From positions 53,877 through 117,876 of the forward strand of contig NZ_WJBC01000009.1 of the NCBI RefSeq assembly GCF_014284475.1: a stretch of DNA of 64,000 nt, written 5' to 3'. The position numbers were made by a program, and so were the translations under genes. A model generated the notes under the pieces. The model searched no databases. It saw only the letters and a program-made list of their open reading frames with translations, and had not been told where the DNA came from. Shown here one piece after another: positions 1 to 8,006 of this stretch (positions are counted from its first letter, which is position 1; each line of letters begins with the position of its first letter). The stretch is from Acetobacterium fimetarium. Its GTDB lineage: Bacteria > Bacillota > Clostridia > Eubacteriales > Eubacteriaceae.

Positions 1-381
1 GAAGACGCGATGGATGTCTTCCGGATGGCTTATGAGTATCAGGAAAACGGGATGATGGGCATGACCATCGAGCTGACCCCCATTGAAGTCACCAATGCCA
101 TCGCCAAGAAGCTGAGCGTACCGGTCGTCTCCATCTGTGCCGGCGGTGCTGCTGACGGTTCAGAAATGGTCGATTTTGACACCTTCAATATGATGCCGTC
201 GCTGGCTTCTCATGCCAAGGTCTATGCTGACTTCTTCAAATGGGCGGCCACTGCCTACGGCGGATGGGCCAATGATGTCCGGACTGGCGTATATCCTGAA
301 GATAAGCATGGTTTCCACATGGAAGAGAAGGAACTCGATAAATTTTTAAACCAATTGGAACAAAAGTACACCGTAAGATAG
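1..381 (+). CDS. PanB-like ketopantoate hydroxymethyltransferase family protein, 3' part
   Basis: The reading frame is open from base 1, so the 5' end lies outside the window; 126 residues remain. The order of motifs matches the C-terminal half of PanB (3-methyl-2-oxobutanoate hydroxymethyltransferase): a buried Glu in TIELTP where PanB has LECVP with the catalytic Glu, then VPVVSICAGGAADG in the place of IPTIGIGAG..DG, then YADFF...DVRTGVYP...HGF in the place of the family tail. PanB makes ketopantoate for coenzyme A. Several usually invariant residues differ, so a paralogue acting on another 2-oxo acid is possible. Family is fairly sure, substrate is not. Confidence 0.7.
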   Translation, partial: EDAMDVFRMAYEYQENGMMGMTIELTPIEVTNAIAKKLSVPVVSICAGGAADGSEMVDFDTFNMMPSLASHAKVYADFFKWAATAYGGWANDVRTGVYPEDKHGFHMEEKELDKFLNQLEQKYTVR

Positions 382-431
382 CCTGACTGAGAATTCCCGG
401 AAAAACATGATCTGTTGCTTTATATTGAATT

Positions 432-480
432 GCCCCCTGGAGTAGGTGTTCCCGAAGAAATAGCGATCACCCCAGGGGGC
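432..480. terminator. Bidirectional hairpin between convergent genes
   Basis: A perfect 9-bp stem (GCCCCCTGG at 432-440 with CCAGGGGGC at 472-480) is extended inward by GGTG/CACC. It lies between the PanB-like gene and the convergent LuxR remnant. There is no strong T tract on either side, so efficiency is uncertain. Confidence 0.5.
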
Positions 481-486
481 TAACAG

Positions 487-1085
487 TCAATCTTTAGCCA
501 GCATGCGGACAAGTAGTTCTTGTATGTTGGAAACATGCATCTTTTTATAGATATGGGCGATGTGTTTATTGGTGGTAGACTGGGAGATATACAGCGACTG
601 ACTGATGACAGCAGGCGAAATACCTTGGCACAGCAGATTGACAATTTCGAGTTCCCGAGCAGTTAGGTCGGTTGTTTCCCAGAAGAGCTGATTCACAGCC
701 TGTTGACGTGTCTGCTGACAGAAAAAATTTTTATGGAGATTGTTTAGCTGAGGAACGACCAGCGACAGTGTCATTAACTCAGTGTCGGTGAAGTTTGCGT
801 CTTTAGTCTTGTCCAGGGCAAATAAAGTTCGCGGTCTGCCGTTGGTATCAAACAGAACAAAACCAAGGGAGTAATTAAGCCCCCGGGAATGAATGTAATT
901 AGAAACAAACTCTGTCGACATTTCTTTTTTCCATGTACGGATATTGATGGTTGGTTGGGTAGGATTTTCCCGCAAATTTTTTAACGGTTTACAATAGCCG
1001 TTAGCAGTCTTTGCATAGTATTCAAGATACAAAGTACTCCAGTGTTTGTCAATATTCAGCAGATACTGATTATAAATCTTTCCGT
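487..1085 (-). pseudogene. LuxR-family regulator, 5' end deleted
   Basis: About 197 residues of a LuxR-type regulator remain. The C-terminal GerE-type helix-turn-helix is complete (LTARELEIVNLLCQGIS, then SQSLYISQSTTNKHIAHIYKK), preceded by part of a sensory-type domain with YSLGFVLFDTNGRPRTLFAL. The frame stays open to an ATG at 1140, but its first roughly 18 codons are antisense to the neighbouring dehydrogenase and look like read-through across a junction at about 1080-1090. Members with this layout are usually longer, so the N-terminus, start and promoter appear lost. It would originally have been divergent from the SDR and may have regulated it. Probably non-functional. Confidence 0.7.
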
Positions 1086-1835
1086 GCAGCTTCCGGTATG
1101 GGCAAAGCGATTGCGATTGCCTATTTGAAGGAGGGTGCAAATGTTGTTGCGGCTGATTTTAACGAAGTCGGTTTGGAGGACTTGGCGAAGGAAGTATCCG
1201 AGCTTGGACTGATCTCACAGTTCAAAGCAGTTAAATGCAATATTACCAATGATGATGATTGTGCAAATGCCGTGAAGGTATGCGTGGATACCTTTGGTAC
1301 ATGTAATGTCTTGACCAGCAATGTGGGTATTGCTGATGATTTTTCACTGGTGGAAGATATTACCAATGAACAATGGGATCGCTTGATTAGCGTGAATCTA
1401 ACTGGGCAGATGAAGATGAGCCGGGCAGCACTGCGATATTTTGTAGCAAATGAGATCAAGGCTTCGATTGTTATGATTACATCCAACGCTGCATTTGAAA
1501 GTGCAACTGGTGGCCCGGCATATAGTGCCGCAAAAGCAGGGGCAAATGGACTGATGAAAGCCATTGCATATGAATATGGCCGCAAGGGCATCCGCTGCAA
1601 TTCAATTTGCCCTGGTCCGGTTATGACGAATATTGCTAATTCGATCACGCGCAATGAAGCCGGCGTTGCTGTGCATCTTGCAACCGGGTACAATGCGCAT
1701 TGCCGTGAATGGACCTGCAAGCCGATCGGGATGGCAGATGATATCGCGCCATTATCAGTATATCTGGCCAGTGATGAATCAAGCTTTGTAAACTCAGCTT
1801 CGATCATTATTGACGGCGGTGTATGTCTGGGCTAA
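1086..1835 (+). pseudogene. Short-chain dehydrogenase/reductase, 5' end deleted
   Basis: An SDR of the FabG-like classical type. The Asn-Ser-Tyr-Lys residues are present: NVGIAD, SIVMITSN, and YSAAK followed by KGIRCNSICPGPV. The C-terminal SFVNSASIIIDGG is also typical. What is missing is the first beta strand and the beginning of the TGxxxGxG cofactor loop; homology starts at AASGMGKAIA (1086). Upstream codons come from the antisense of the LuxR remnant. The first usable ATG (1098) would leave a protein without its NAD(P)-binding strand, so activity is unlikely. The substrate is unknown. Confidence 0.75.
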
Positions 1836-1856
1836 TTTTAATCCTCTTTGATTTTT

Positions 1857-1909
1857 CGGCCTGAAGTCAAAGCACAAAACAAATTGTTCATTGCTTTGAC
1901 TTCAGACCG
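1857..1909. repeat. Large inverted repeat after the SDR remnant
   Basis: An 18-bp stem with one mismatch: 1857-1874 pairs with 1892-1909 around a 17-base loop. No T tract follows on either strand, so it is either a weak terminator or an RNA-processing/protein-binding site. Confidence 0.5.
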
Positions 1910-1973
1910 AACTTTATCAAAAACCGGGATATTAAGAGGTTTAGCGTTTGGTCCTGAAAAATATCCAATTAAC

Positions 1974-2018
1974 TTTACAAAAGCGCAGCAGTCCTGTATA
2001 ATAATCGTGTATATACAC
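1974..2018 (+). promoter_or_regulatory. marR promoter with overlapping palindromic operator
   Basis: TTTACA (1974-1979), a 17-base spacer and TATAAT (1997-2002) form a good sigma-A promoter. The perfect palindrome GTGTATATACAC (2007-2018) covers the expected transcription start. Its position predicts autorepression by the MarR protein encoded 20 bases downstream. A near copy lies after the gene. Confidence 0.75.
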
Positions 2019-2037
2019 TAAAATAACGGGTGATCAC

Positions 2038-2469
2038 ATGAAAACAGAAAACAAAAAATCGTCAGTATGCAATTGCCTCAATTTGCGGCGGGCCTCCCTG
2101 GCGATTACCGAAATTTACGACCATTACCTGGCTCCCTGCCAGCTCAGTGTCAGTCAATTCTCAATTTTAAAGCATACCCATGCAATGGAACCGGTGAGTG
2201 TCAGTGAGTTGGCCGCAGAAATCCGGTTGGATCGAACCACCTTGGTTCGCAATTTAAAACCGCTTGAACGGCAGGGACTGATTCATGATATTGCCCCGCC
2301 GGGAACGCGAAACCGGCAGCTTTGTTTGACGGCAGCGGGCCGAGAAAGAATCGAACAAGCCAATGCTTACTGGGAACTGGCCCAGAAGCGGATTGAAGCG
2401 CAGTTGGGTCAGGAAGATACGAAAACTCTCCAAGCCCTGTTATTAAAAATTGAGGTCTTAGCGCCTTAA
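2038..2469 (+). CDS. MarR-family transcriptional regulator
   Basis: 143 residues, full length for a MarR winged-helix regulator. Visible elements are an N-terminal dimerisation helix after a Cys pair (VCNCLNLRRAS), the DNA-binding region VSVSELAAEIRLDRTTLVRNLKPLERQGLI, and the wing DIAPPGTRNRQLCLTAAGRERI. The two early cysteines could allow redox sensing, as in some MarR proteins; that is a guess. The gene sits between two copies of a GTGTA-TACAC palindrome, so it probably represses itself and the DUF2284/DUF3786 genes downstream. Confidence 0.85.
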   Translation: MKTENKKSSVCNCLNLRRASLAITEIYDHYLAPCQLSVSQFSILKHTHAMEPVSVSELAAEIRLDRTTLVRNLKPLERQGLIHDIAPPGTRNRQLCLTAAGRERIEQANAYWELAQKRIEAQLGQEDTKTLQALLLKIEVLAP

Positions 2470-2482
2470 TTTTTTAGCTTTA

Positions 2483-2498
2483 TCGTGTAGATACACTA
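2483..2498 (+). promoter_or_regulatory. Second MarR-type palindromic operator
   Basis: GTGTAGATACAC (2485-2496), with the same flanks (TCG before, TAAA after) as the operator ahead of marR. It lies just before the DUF2284 operon. I could not place a convincing sigma-A promoter around it, so it may act on read-through transcription or on a weak promoter. Confidence 0.6.
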
Positions 2499-2522
2499 AA
2501 AGAAAGTGAGAAAAAGCATAAT

Positions 2523-2609
2523 ATGAAAGAGATGATTAAAGCAGAACTAGTTTGGTATGTCAGAGAAAATTCGTTGTGGTCACTGTATTCAAAAGGTGAG
2601 CAGCGATGA
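2523..2609 (+). CDS. Possible 28-residue leader or small protein
   Basis: A short frame starts at ATG 2523 and ends in TGA overlapping the DUF2284 start codon (ATGA at 2606-2609). That is the classic layout for translational coupling. The product would begin MKEMIKAELVWYVREN. The ribosome binding site (AAAGTGAG) is weak and distant. It could be a real small protein, a leader that feeds ribosomes to the next gene, or chance. Confidence 0.3.
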   Translation: MKEMIKAELVWYVRENSLWSLYSKGEQR

Positions 2610-3148
2610 ATAAACAAACTGAAATCGAAAAAGAGCTGGCGCAACTGCCGATCCTGGAATATGAATTCTTTAAACCCGAAGATATTATTTTTTCCAAAGA
2701 AGTTCGGGATCTCTGTGAAGGTAACAGCTGCGGGTTGTATAATACATCCTGGGCCTGCCCGCCGGCAGTGGGCAGTGTCGAGAGTTGCATAGAAAAATGT
2801 CAGGCATATGATAAGGCGATGCTTTTTACCACAGCCACTGAAATGGCCAGCAGTTTTGATATGAAAGGATGGATGCGTGCTCGGGTCGAGCATGAGGCCT
2901 TAACTGATCAGGTGGCTGCGGTTTTTCGCTGCTATGACAAAGATGCTTTGATTCTATCGACTGAAGGATGCACAGTCTGTAAAAAATGCACCTACCCTGA
3001 TGCGCCCTGTCGATTTCAGGATCGCATGTATCCGGCCACCGAAAGTTATGGCATCATGGTGATGCAGATGGCTCCGTCTTTAAATATCAGCTACAATAAT
3101 GGAACCAATACGGTCACCTATTTCAGCATGGTACTGTTTAATGAATAA
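2606..3148 (+). CDS. DUF2284 metal-binding protein
   Basis: 180 residues with the cysteine pattern of the DUF2284 predicted metal-binding family: CEGNSCGLYNTSWACPP and SVESCIEKC near the N-terminus, then EGCTVCKKCTYPDAPCR in the middle. The spacing suggests iron-sulfur or zinc binding. Family members are common in anaerobes and have no settled biochemical role. AGGTGAG precedes the start. The last 8 bases overlap the next gene, so the two are cotranscribed, and the MarR operator just upstream suggests ligand-controlled expression. Confidence 0.8.
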   Translation: MNKQTEIEKELAQLPILEYEFFKPEDIIFSKEVRDLCEGNSCGLYNTSWACPPAVGSVESCIEKCQAYDKAMLFTTATEMASSFDMKGWMRARVEHEALTDQVAAVFRCYDKDALILSTEGCTVCKKCTYPDAPCRFQDRMYPATESYGIMVMQMAPSLNISYNNGTNTVTYFSMVLFNE

Positions 3149-3791
3149 GCGATACTCGATGCCGAGTTCTTACGATGTTATTTACGAAGCGCTGTTGCCC
3201 AAACTGGCTAAGTGTAACCTAGCGGAAAGTGCAGCCCGTTTTGACCTGAACATTGATTCAAATGGACAGATTACCATCAATTTTTTAAAACGGGATTATC
3301 GCATTACCAATACCGGCGTAATACCGATTGATGGAAAACCGGTCAATATCAATAACCGATCCATCCTGATTCATTACGTGTTGTCTCAAGGCACAGGCGA
3401 TCCGGTTTATTCGTTCAAACCCCTTTCTCGGATGACCACTATGTTTACAAGCGGCGAAACCGGAAAAGCCAGCATGATGGATGCCCCCTTGATTGAAGCT
3501 TTTGGCAATGACGTCAATAAATTAACAGAAGCGGTCGTAAAATTAGGTGGAAAACCGGAGCTTTGCAAAGAACCGTATAGTCGCTGCTGGCTATTGGAAG
3601 TGCTGCCTAAAATACCGGTTAAGATTATCTATCGGGAAGCCGACGAGGACTTCCCGGTTGAGATTCAAACTCAATTTGATGAAAGCGCACCGGAATTTCT
3701 GGAGTTTGAATGTCTTGCTTTTTTATGCGGTTGCCTTGTCAGAGCATTGATTAAAACTGCGGAATATGGAACTGTGGATGGATGGGAATAA
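3141..3791 (+). CDS. DUF3786 family protein
   Basis: 216 residues resembling DUF3786 proteins of anaerobic bacteria and methanogens, with the features YDVIYEALLPKL, NRSILIHYVLSQG and a long central region ending in PVKIIYREADEDFP. No catalytic motif is evident. The start at 3141 lies inside the end of the DUF2284 gene and has no good ribosome binding site, consistent with translational coupling; ATG 3159 is the alternative. The DUF2284-DUF3786 pairing suggests one redox or corrinoid/metal-related process, but that is only inferred from neighbours. Confidence 0.7.
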   Translation: MNKRYSMPSSYDVIYEALLPKLAKCNLAESAARFDLNIDSNGQITINFLKRDYRITNTGVIPIDGKPVNINNRSILIHYVLSQGTGDPVYSFKPLSRMTTMFTSGETGKASMMDAPLIEAFGNDVNKLTEAVVKLGGKPELCKEPYSRCWLLEVLPKIPVKIIYREADEDFPVEIQTQFDESAPEFLEFECLAFLCGCLVRALIKTAEYGTVDGWE

Positions 3792-3815
3792 CAACTCGCC
3801 GTCCAGTTTAATTTT

Positions 3816-3839
3816 ACACCGAATTTTCGGTGTTTTTTT
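3816..3839 (+). terminator. Intrinsic terminator after DUF3786
   Basis: The hairpin ACACCGAA/TTCGGTGT (3816-3833) is followed by seven T's, just after the operon end. Confidence 0.85.
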
Positions 3840-4052
3840 GTGCAAAAAATTACGAAAATGGTCACTTTAACACGAACTTAACAAAATATTAACGTTGAGG
3901 AATAGTTGAAGCGTAATATAAGGCTATCAAAAGAAATTAACACGAAGCAAGGCGAAAAGCTTTTGAGTAAGCAAAAAATTACATTAGATTAGTTCAGGGT
4001 TATTCGATACCTGTTCAAATAAATAAATAAATAATTTTAAGGAGAAAAAACG

Positions 4053-4463
4053 ATGAATAATGTAAAAATGGAAGATGCTATTCGAGACAGATTGGAAAAT
4101 GGATTTGAAAATTGGAACGGCGGTTATGATGGCTGGCTGACATGGTGCAACACCTTGTATGAACCGGACGCCCATTACAATATTCCCCTTGAAGGCTCTC
4201 AGAAGCGCCTGACATTGCAGGAATACAAAGACATGATGGGAAAACTGTTTGAACACTTCACGATGGAGCTTGGTGCCTTTGAAAACATGATCATCAAGGA
4301 TGACTGGTGCGCGATTCGCTATACGGTCAAGATCAGGAATCTTGATACGGGCAAAGAAGTAAGTCAAAATACAATGGAATTTGTTAAATTCAAGGATAAC
4401 GATGGCGATATTGGGGTTCGTGTTGTTGAGGGCTGGGCTCTTTCTGATTCACCACTCTGCTAA
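4053..4463 (+). CDS. SnoaL/NTF2-like protein
   Basis: 136 residues with the length and pattern of a single NTF2-like (SnoaL-type) alpha+beta barrel: helical N-terminus with WLTWCNTLYEPDAHYNIP, then the strand-rich DDWCAIRYTVKIRN and VRVVEGWAL. Family members are small ligand-binding or isomerase-like proteins; the sequence does not show which. A good ribosome binding site (AAGGAG) precedes the ATG and a strong terminator follows, so it is a single-gene unit. Confidence 0.6.
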   Translation: MNNVKMEDAIRDRLENGFENWNGGYDGWLTWCNTLYEPDAHYNIPLEGSQKRLTLQEYKDMMGKLFEHFTMELGAFENMIIKDDWCAIRYTVKIRNLDTGKEVSQNTMEFVKFKDNDGDIGVRVVEGWALSDSPLC

Positions 4464-4494
4464 ACAAAACATAGACGCGCAAAAGTTTTATAAA

Positions 4495-4543
4495 AACGAG
4501 AGCTGGTTTTACACATTGTCTGTAAAATCGGCTCTCGTTTTAA
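4495..4543 (+). terminator. Strong intrinsic terminator
   Basis: A 19-bp stem with minor mismatches (4495-4513 with 4521-4541), a 7-base loop and a T-rich tail. Confidence 0.85.
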
Positions 4544-4760
4544 TTTTAGCGGATAGCTATTGTCTAAAAAATAGGATCGAACATGGCCAGTAAAACTTCA
4601 AACACTCAATAGGTCTAATTCGCTGACCAGACAGTCCTAACCCTTTTAAAAAGATTGCCGATATTTATAGCAGCAGTATCTATTAAGATATGGTGTTTAT
4701 TCATTTTTTATGATAAACTAAAGTGGTTAAAATATCGAAGGATTTACAGGAGAATTAAAG

Positions 4761-6104
4761 TTGGATCAGAACAAAAGTCTTTTTAAAAAGAAAATTGCAA
4801 TCATCATTTCAATAGCGCTATCCCTTTTTCTACTGACGGTTTTTTTGCTGATTATTGGCATGTTCATGAATAACCTCAAACAGCAGGAGATGCTAAAAAC
4901 TACCGATAAATTTATTAATTTTAAAAGTCAGGTGGAACATTTGGTTTATACAAACAAAACGCTGGTTCAGGGCTTTGAGGCTTATATCCTGATGAATCCG
5001 GGGCTGGATGAATCAGAGGCCTATACCTATCTTAATAATCTCTTATCTAAAAACGAAAATCAAATCAGGAACGTTGGGGTATGTCAGGATACGACCGCCA
5101 TCTGGAATTATCCAAAGGAAGGAAATACAGCAGCAATCGGCGTTGACTTATCCAAGTCTGAGAGTCAGAAAGAGCTGGTGCTTAAGGTTAAAAATGAACA
5201 GGTGCCGATTCTGCAGGGACCGGTTGAACTGGTTCAGGGCGGAACCGGTTTTATTATCCGACTTCCCATTGTCAGAAAGGACACCGGCTATTGGGGACAG
5301 ATTAGTATCGTGCTGAAAGGGGATAAAATCATTGAAGACATTAATGCCTATGCCGAAGATGCCGACTTAAATGTCGCTATCTTCAATGATCAAAATAAAA
5401 CGGTTCCTTTTTATGGTTCCATGAGTACAGTTGGAGAATCCGCACTGACCTTTGACATCGATCCGGATTTTATTAACTGGAAGGTGTCAGTTTCACCCAA
5501 AGACGGCTGGGAAAATAATCAGTTCATTTTTTGGAGTGCCATTTTTCTATCAGTTTTAATCGCCGCCGGGGCGGGCCTATTAACACATAGAGCCATAAAA
5601 ACAAATGATCAATTGCGCATTATGTCCAGTCATGATTCCCTGACCGGTCTTTTCAACCGGCATTATTTAAATGAATATCAGACTATGGTTTTGGCAGCAG
5701 CCAAGAGAAATAATCGGCATGTCGGTTTTTTAAGTATGGATTTAAATCATTTCAAGAACATCAATGACACTTACGGGCACAACGTTGGTGATCTGGTTCT
5801 GGTTGAAACAGCACGGGTTTTAACCGAAAATACTCGGATAGAAGAGGCAGTTTTTCGACTGGGCGGTGATGAATTTCTCGTTATCATGCCGGAAATGGAA
5901 GACCGAACAGGACTTAATTATGCCCTGGAAAGACTAACAAGTAGTTTTGAAAATCAATTTCATCTGGCCGACTATCCTGCTAAAATAGCGGTCAGTATTG
6001 GCACTGCATTATTCCCGGAAGATGGTGATAATATTGATGCATTGCTTCAAATTGCTGATGAACAGATGTATGCGGATAAAAAGAAACAAAAAATGGAAGG
6101 ATGA
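4761..6104 (+). CDS. Membrane diguanylate cyclase (sensor plus GGDEF)
   Basis: 447 residues with a TTG start behind AGGAGAAT. A first membrane helix (about 10-35) is followed by an extracytoplasmic CHASE-like sensor region, a second helix (about 253-273), then a GGDEF domain with SSHDSLTGLFNRHYLNEY and an intact RLGGDEF motif near residue 368. It should make cyclic di-GMP in response to an external signal. The RxxD inhibitory site upstream of GGDEF is RIEE here, so product inhibition may be weak. The gene is monocistronic and could feed the riboswitch-controlled pilus locus at 23 kb; that link is inference. Confidence 0.85.
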   Translation: MDQNKSLFKKKIAIIISIALSLFLLTVFLLIIGMFMNNLKQQEMLKTTDKFINFKSQVEHLVYTNKTLVQGFEAYILMNPGLDESEAYTYLNNLLSKNENQIRNVGVCQDTTAIWNYPKEGNTAAIGVDLSKSESQKELVLKVKNEQVPILQGPVELVQGGTGFIIRLPIVRKDTGYWGQISIVLKGDKIIEDINAYAEDADLNVAIFNDQNKTVPFYGSMSTVGESALTFDIDPDFINWKVSVSPKDGWENNQFIFWSAIFLSVLIAAGAGLLTHRAIKTNDQLRIMSSHDSLTGLFNRHYLNEYQTMVLAAAKRNNRHVGFLSMDLNHFKNINDTYGHNVGDLVLVETARVLTENTRIEEAVFRLGGDEFLVIMPEMEDRTGLNYALERLTSSFENQFHLADYPAKIAVSIGTALFPEDGDNIDALLQIADEQMYADKKKQKMEG

Positions 6105-6135
6105 GGTAACCAATCATATCAGTATTAGAAGAGCC

Positions 6136-6164
6136 TTGTTAATCGAGCCGGATTATGATAATAT
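6136..6164 (+). promoter_or_regulatory. Sigma-A promoter for yjdM
   Basis: TTGTTA (6136-6141), 17 bases, TAATAT (6159-6164), 48 bases before the yjdM start. Confidence 0.6.
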
Positions 6165-6212
6165 TAAGGGCTCGTGCCCCGGTAAAAACAATTATGAATG
6201 GAGAACAATAAA

Positions 6213-6554
6213 ATGGAACAATTACCAAATTGCCCGAAATGCAATTCAGAATACACCTATGAAGATGGAGAACTGCTGATCTGTCCGGAATGCGCCCATG
6301 AATGGACTTTGGAGGCAACAAACGAAAACGGCGGCGATGAAAAGATCGTCAAAGATTCAAATGGAAATGTCTTAACAAACGGTGATACGGTTATCCTGAT
6401 CAAAGACCTGAAAGTTAAAGGCAGTTCTCAGGATTTGAAAAAGGGAACCAAGGTAAAAAATATCCGACTGGTTGATGGCGATCATAACATCGACTGTAAA
6501 ATTGACGGTTTTGGCGCCATGTCTTTAAAATCGGAGTTTGTTAAAAAGGCATAA
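6213..6554 (+). CDS. yjdM: YjdM/PhnA-family zinc-ribbon protein
   Basis: 113 residues. The N-terminus [28 protein letters not shown] is the family's zinc ribbon (two CPxC knuckles), followed by the compact beta domain [26 protein letters not shown]...[17 protein letters not shown]. Once called an alkylphosphonate protein, its true function is unclear. I chose ATG 6213 over 6198 because GGAG at 6200-6203 is correctly spaced only for 6213, and family members begin right before the CPKC motif. Confidence 0.9.
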   Translation: MEQLPNCPKCNSEYTYEDGELLICPECAHEWTLEATNENGGDEKIVKDSNGNVLTNGDTVILIKDLKVKGSSQDLKKGTKVKNIRLVDGDHNIDCKIDGFGAMSLKSEFVKKA

Positions 6555-6630
6555 ATGCCTGAAACCAAAAGCAATAATATAGTGACTGATTTTTATAAGA
6601 TGTAAAAAACTCAATAAAGAATAGACGGAA

Positions 6631-6676
6631 AGCCCACTGATTTTCATGAAATGAAAATCAGTGGGCTGTTTTTTTT
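6631..6676 (+). terminator. Strong intrinsic terminator after yjdM
   Basis: A perfect 16-bp stem (6631-6646 with 6652-6667), a 5-base loop, then eight T's. Confidence 0.92.
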
Positions 6677-6701
6677 GAAAACGTCCATCATAAAAAAACA
6701 A

Positions 6702-6732
6702 TTGACTTGGAGTAAACTCCAAGTGTTAAGCT
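6702..6732 (+). promoter_or_regulatory. MerR-type promoter A (before the MATE pseudogene)
   Basis: TTGACT (6702-6707), a 19-base spacer and TAAGCT (6727-6732). The spacer holds the perfect dyad CTTGGAG/CTCCAAG. The over-long spacer with a central dyad is the hallmark of promoters activated by MerR-family proteins. It is one of five such sites in 4.5 kb. Confidence 0.8.
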
Positions 6733-6859
6733 TAATATATAAATCAGTCTAACAATTGTTGAAGCGCAAAAGGCTTCTAATCCGATGGAAGTTAGACTAC
6801 TTTAGAATGATAAAACAGAGCGTAGTGTTTGTAGCAGAAAAGAAAGGCGATAATTAAAA

Positions 6860-7782
6860 TTGGAGAAAACAGCAGCATTAAAGATCAAAAAGTCAGAATT
6901 GAGTCAGCATTTATTTACCAACAGGGATTTGTCAAAGCTTTTTATTCCTCTAGTTATTGAGCAGTTTTTAGAATATTCGGTGGGTCTGACTGCTTCCATT
7001 CTAGTGGCCCATGTAGGTGAGGCAGCGGTATCCGGGGTATCGCTGGTGGAATTTGTGATGGCATTGCTGATCAGTGTCTTTGCCGCATTAGCAACCGGTG
7101 GGGCTGTTATTGCCGGGCAGTATCTGGGAAATAAGCAGGAAAAAGCAGCCAACAAGGCGGCCAATCAGCTGATTTTGAAAATGGGATGTTCTATTTTGGT
7201 CGGCTGATCATCTTAAGTCTGGTGTCCACCTTTGGAACGGCTGCCATCGCCGCCAATTCGGTGGGGGGAACCATTATTATGTTTGAGGTGCTGCCTGGTA
7301 TGGCGGTGGGACTGGGCTTAACGGTCGTCATATCCCGCTGTGTTGGATCGGGGGATTATGAACAGGCTCGATATTATACCAGGAAAATCACCGCGGCGCT
7401 CTATGTAGCCCAGATCATCAGTTCAGCCATTGTGATTCTTTTACTGCCCGCGATTTTAAATATTTATGCCCTTTCGCCAGAAGCGACGCAGTGGACAACC
7501 GAGATTGTCTGGGGGAATGCCATCATGATGATTCTGATCTGGCCGCTGGCGTATACCCTGCCAGTCACCTTTCGGGCTGCTGGGGATGCCAAATTTCCAA
7601 TGGTTATCAGCATTGTAACAATGATTTTCTGCCAGATCTTGTTGGCCTATGTGTTTGGTGTTTATTTTAATATGGTCATGATCGGAACCTGGTTAGCCAT
7701 GTTTGTAGACTGGATCGTCAAAGCTGTTATTTTTGTGTGGCGGTATTTTTCCGGAAAATGGACAGAATTTCGGGCAATTTAA
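6860..7782 (+). pseudogene. MATE-family efflux pump with internal deletion
   Basis: Two pieces of one MATE (multidrug and toxic compound extrusion) transporter are seen. The 5' piece (6860 to about 7176) has the N-terminal LFIPLVIEQFLEYSVG and ATGGAVIAGQYLG. The 3' piece, in another frame from about 7177, begins ENGMFYFGRLI and LVSTFGTAAIAANSV, the start of the second half of the fold, and runs to the end. Together they give about 310 residues, against about 450 in the family. Roughly 140 residues, including the later helices of the first half, are missing and the frame is shifted. The TTG start and the MerR-type promoter are intact. Confidence 0.85.
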
Positions 7783-7790
7783 AAAATGTC

Positions 7791-7821
7791 TTGACTTGGA
7801 GTTCACTCCAGATGATAAAGT
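7791..7821 (+). promoter_or_regulatory. MerR-type promoter B (before the reductase fragment and merR)
   Basis: TTGACT (7791-7796), a 19-base spacer with dyad TGGAGT/ACTCCA, and TAAAGT (7816-7821). It begins right after the MATE remnant and drives the reductase fragment and the merR gene at 8007, so that MerR is likely autoregulated. Confidence 0.8.
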
Positions 7822-7865
7822 GAACAAAAGAATAAATAACGAATACAATCACAAGGAGAACAACG

Positions 7866-7979
7866 ATGCCACAAAAGAAATTAGGATTTGGATTTATGCG
7901 CTTACCCGTCACCAATCAGGAAGATCCCACCACTCTGAAAGATGTGGCTGAAGTATTTGAAGCCCCATTGAATTTCTAA
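7866..7979 (+). pseudogene. Aldo/keto reductase, N-terminal fragment
   Basis: 37 codons starting with a good ribosome binding site (AAGGAG). KKLGFGFMRLPV is the first strand of ferredoxin-type aldo/keto reductases, as in the intact copies at 8591 and 11866. After about residue 30 the homology stops and the frame ends with APLNF. Nearly the whole gene (about 1 kb in the intact paralogues) has been lost, leaving the start behind its MerR-type promoter. Confidence 0.7.
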
Positions 7980-8006
7980 TTAAAAAATTAACCGAGGTGG
8001 ATTTTC

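Noticed and set aside
1121..1807. Long minus-strand frame opposite the SDR
   Set aside because: It is the antisense shadow of the SDR; the product has no family features.
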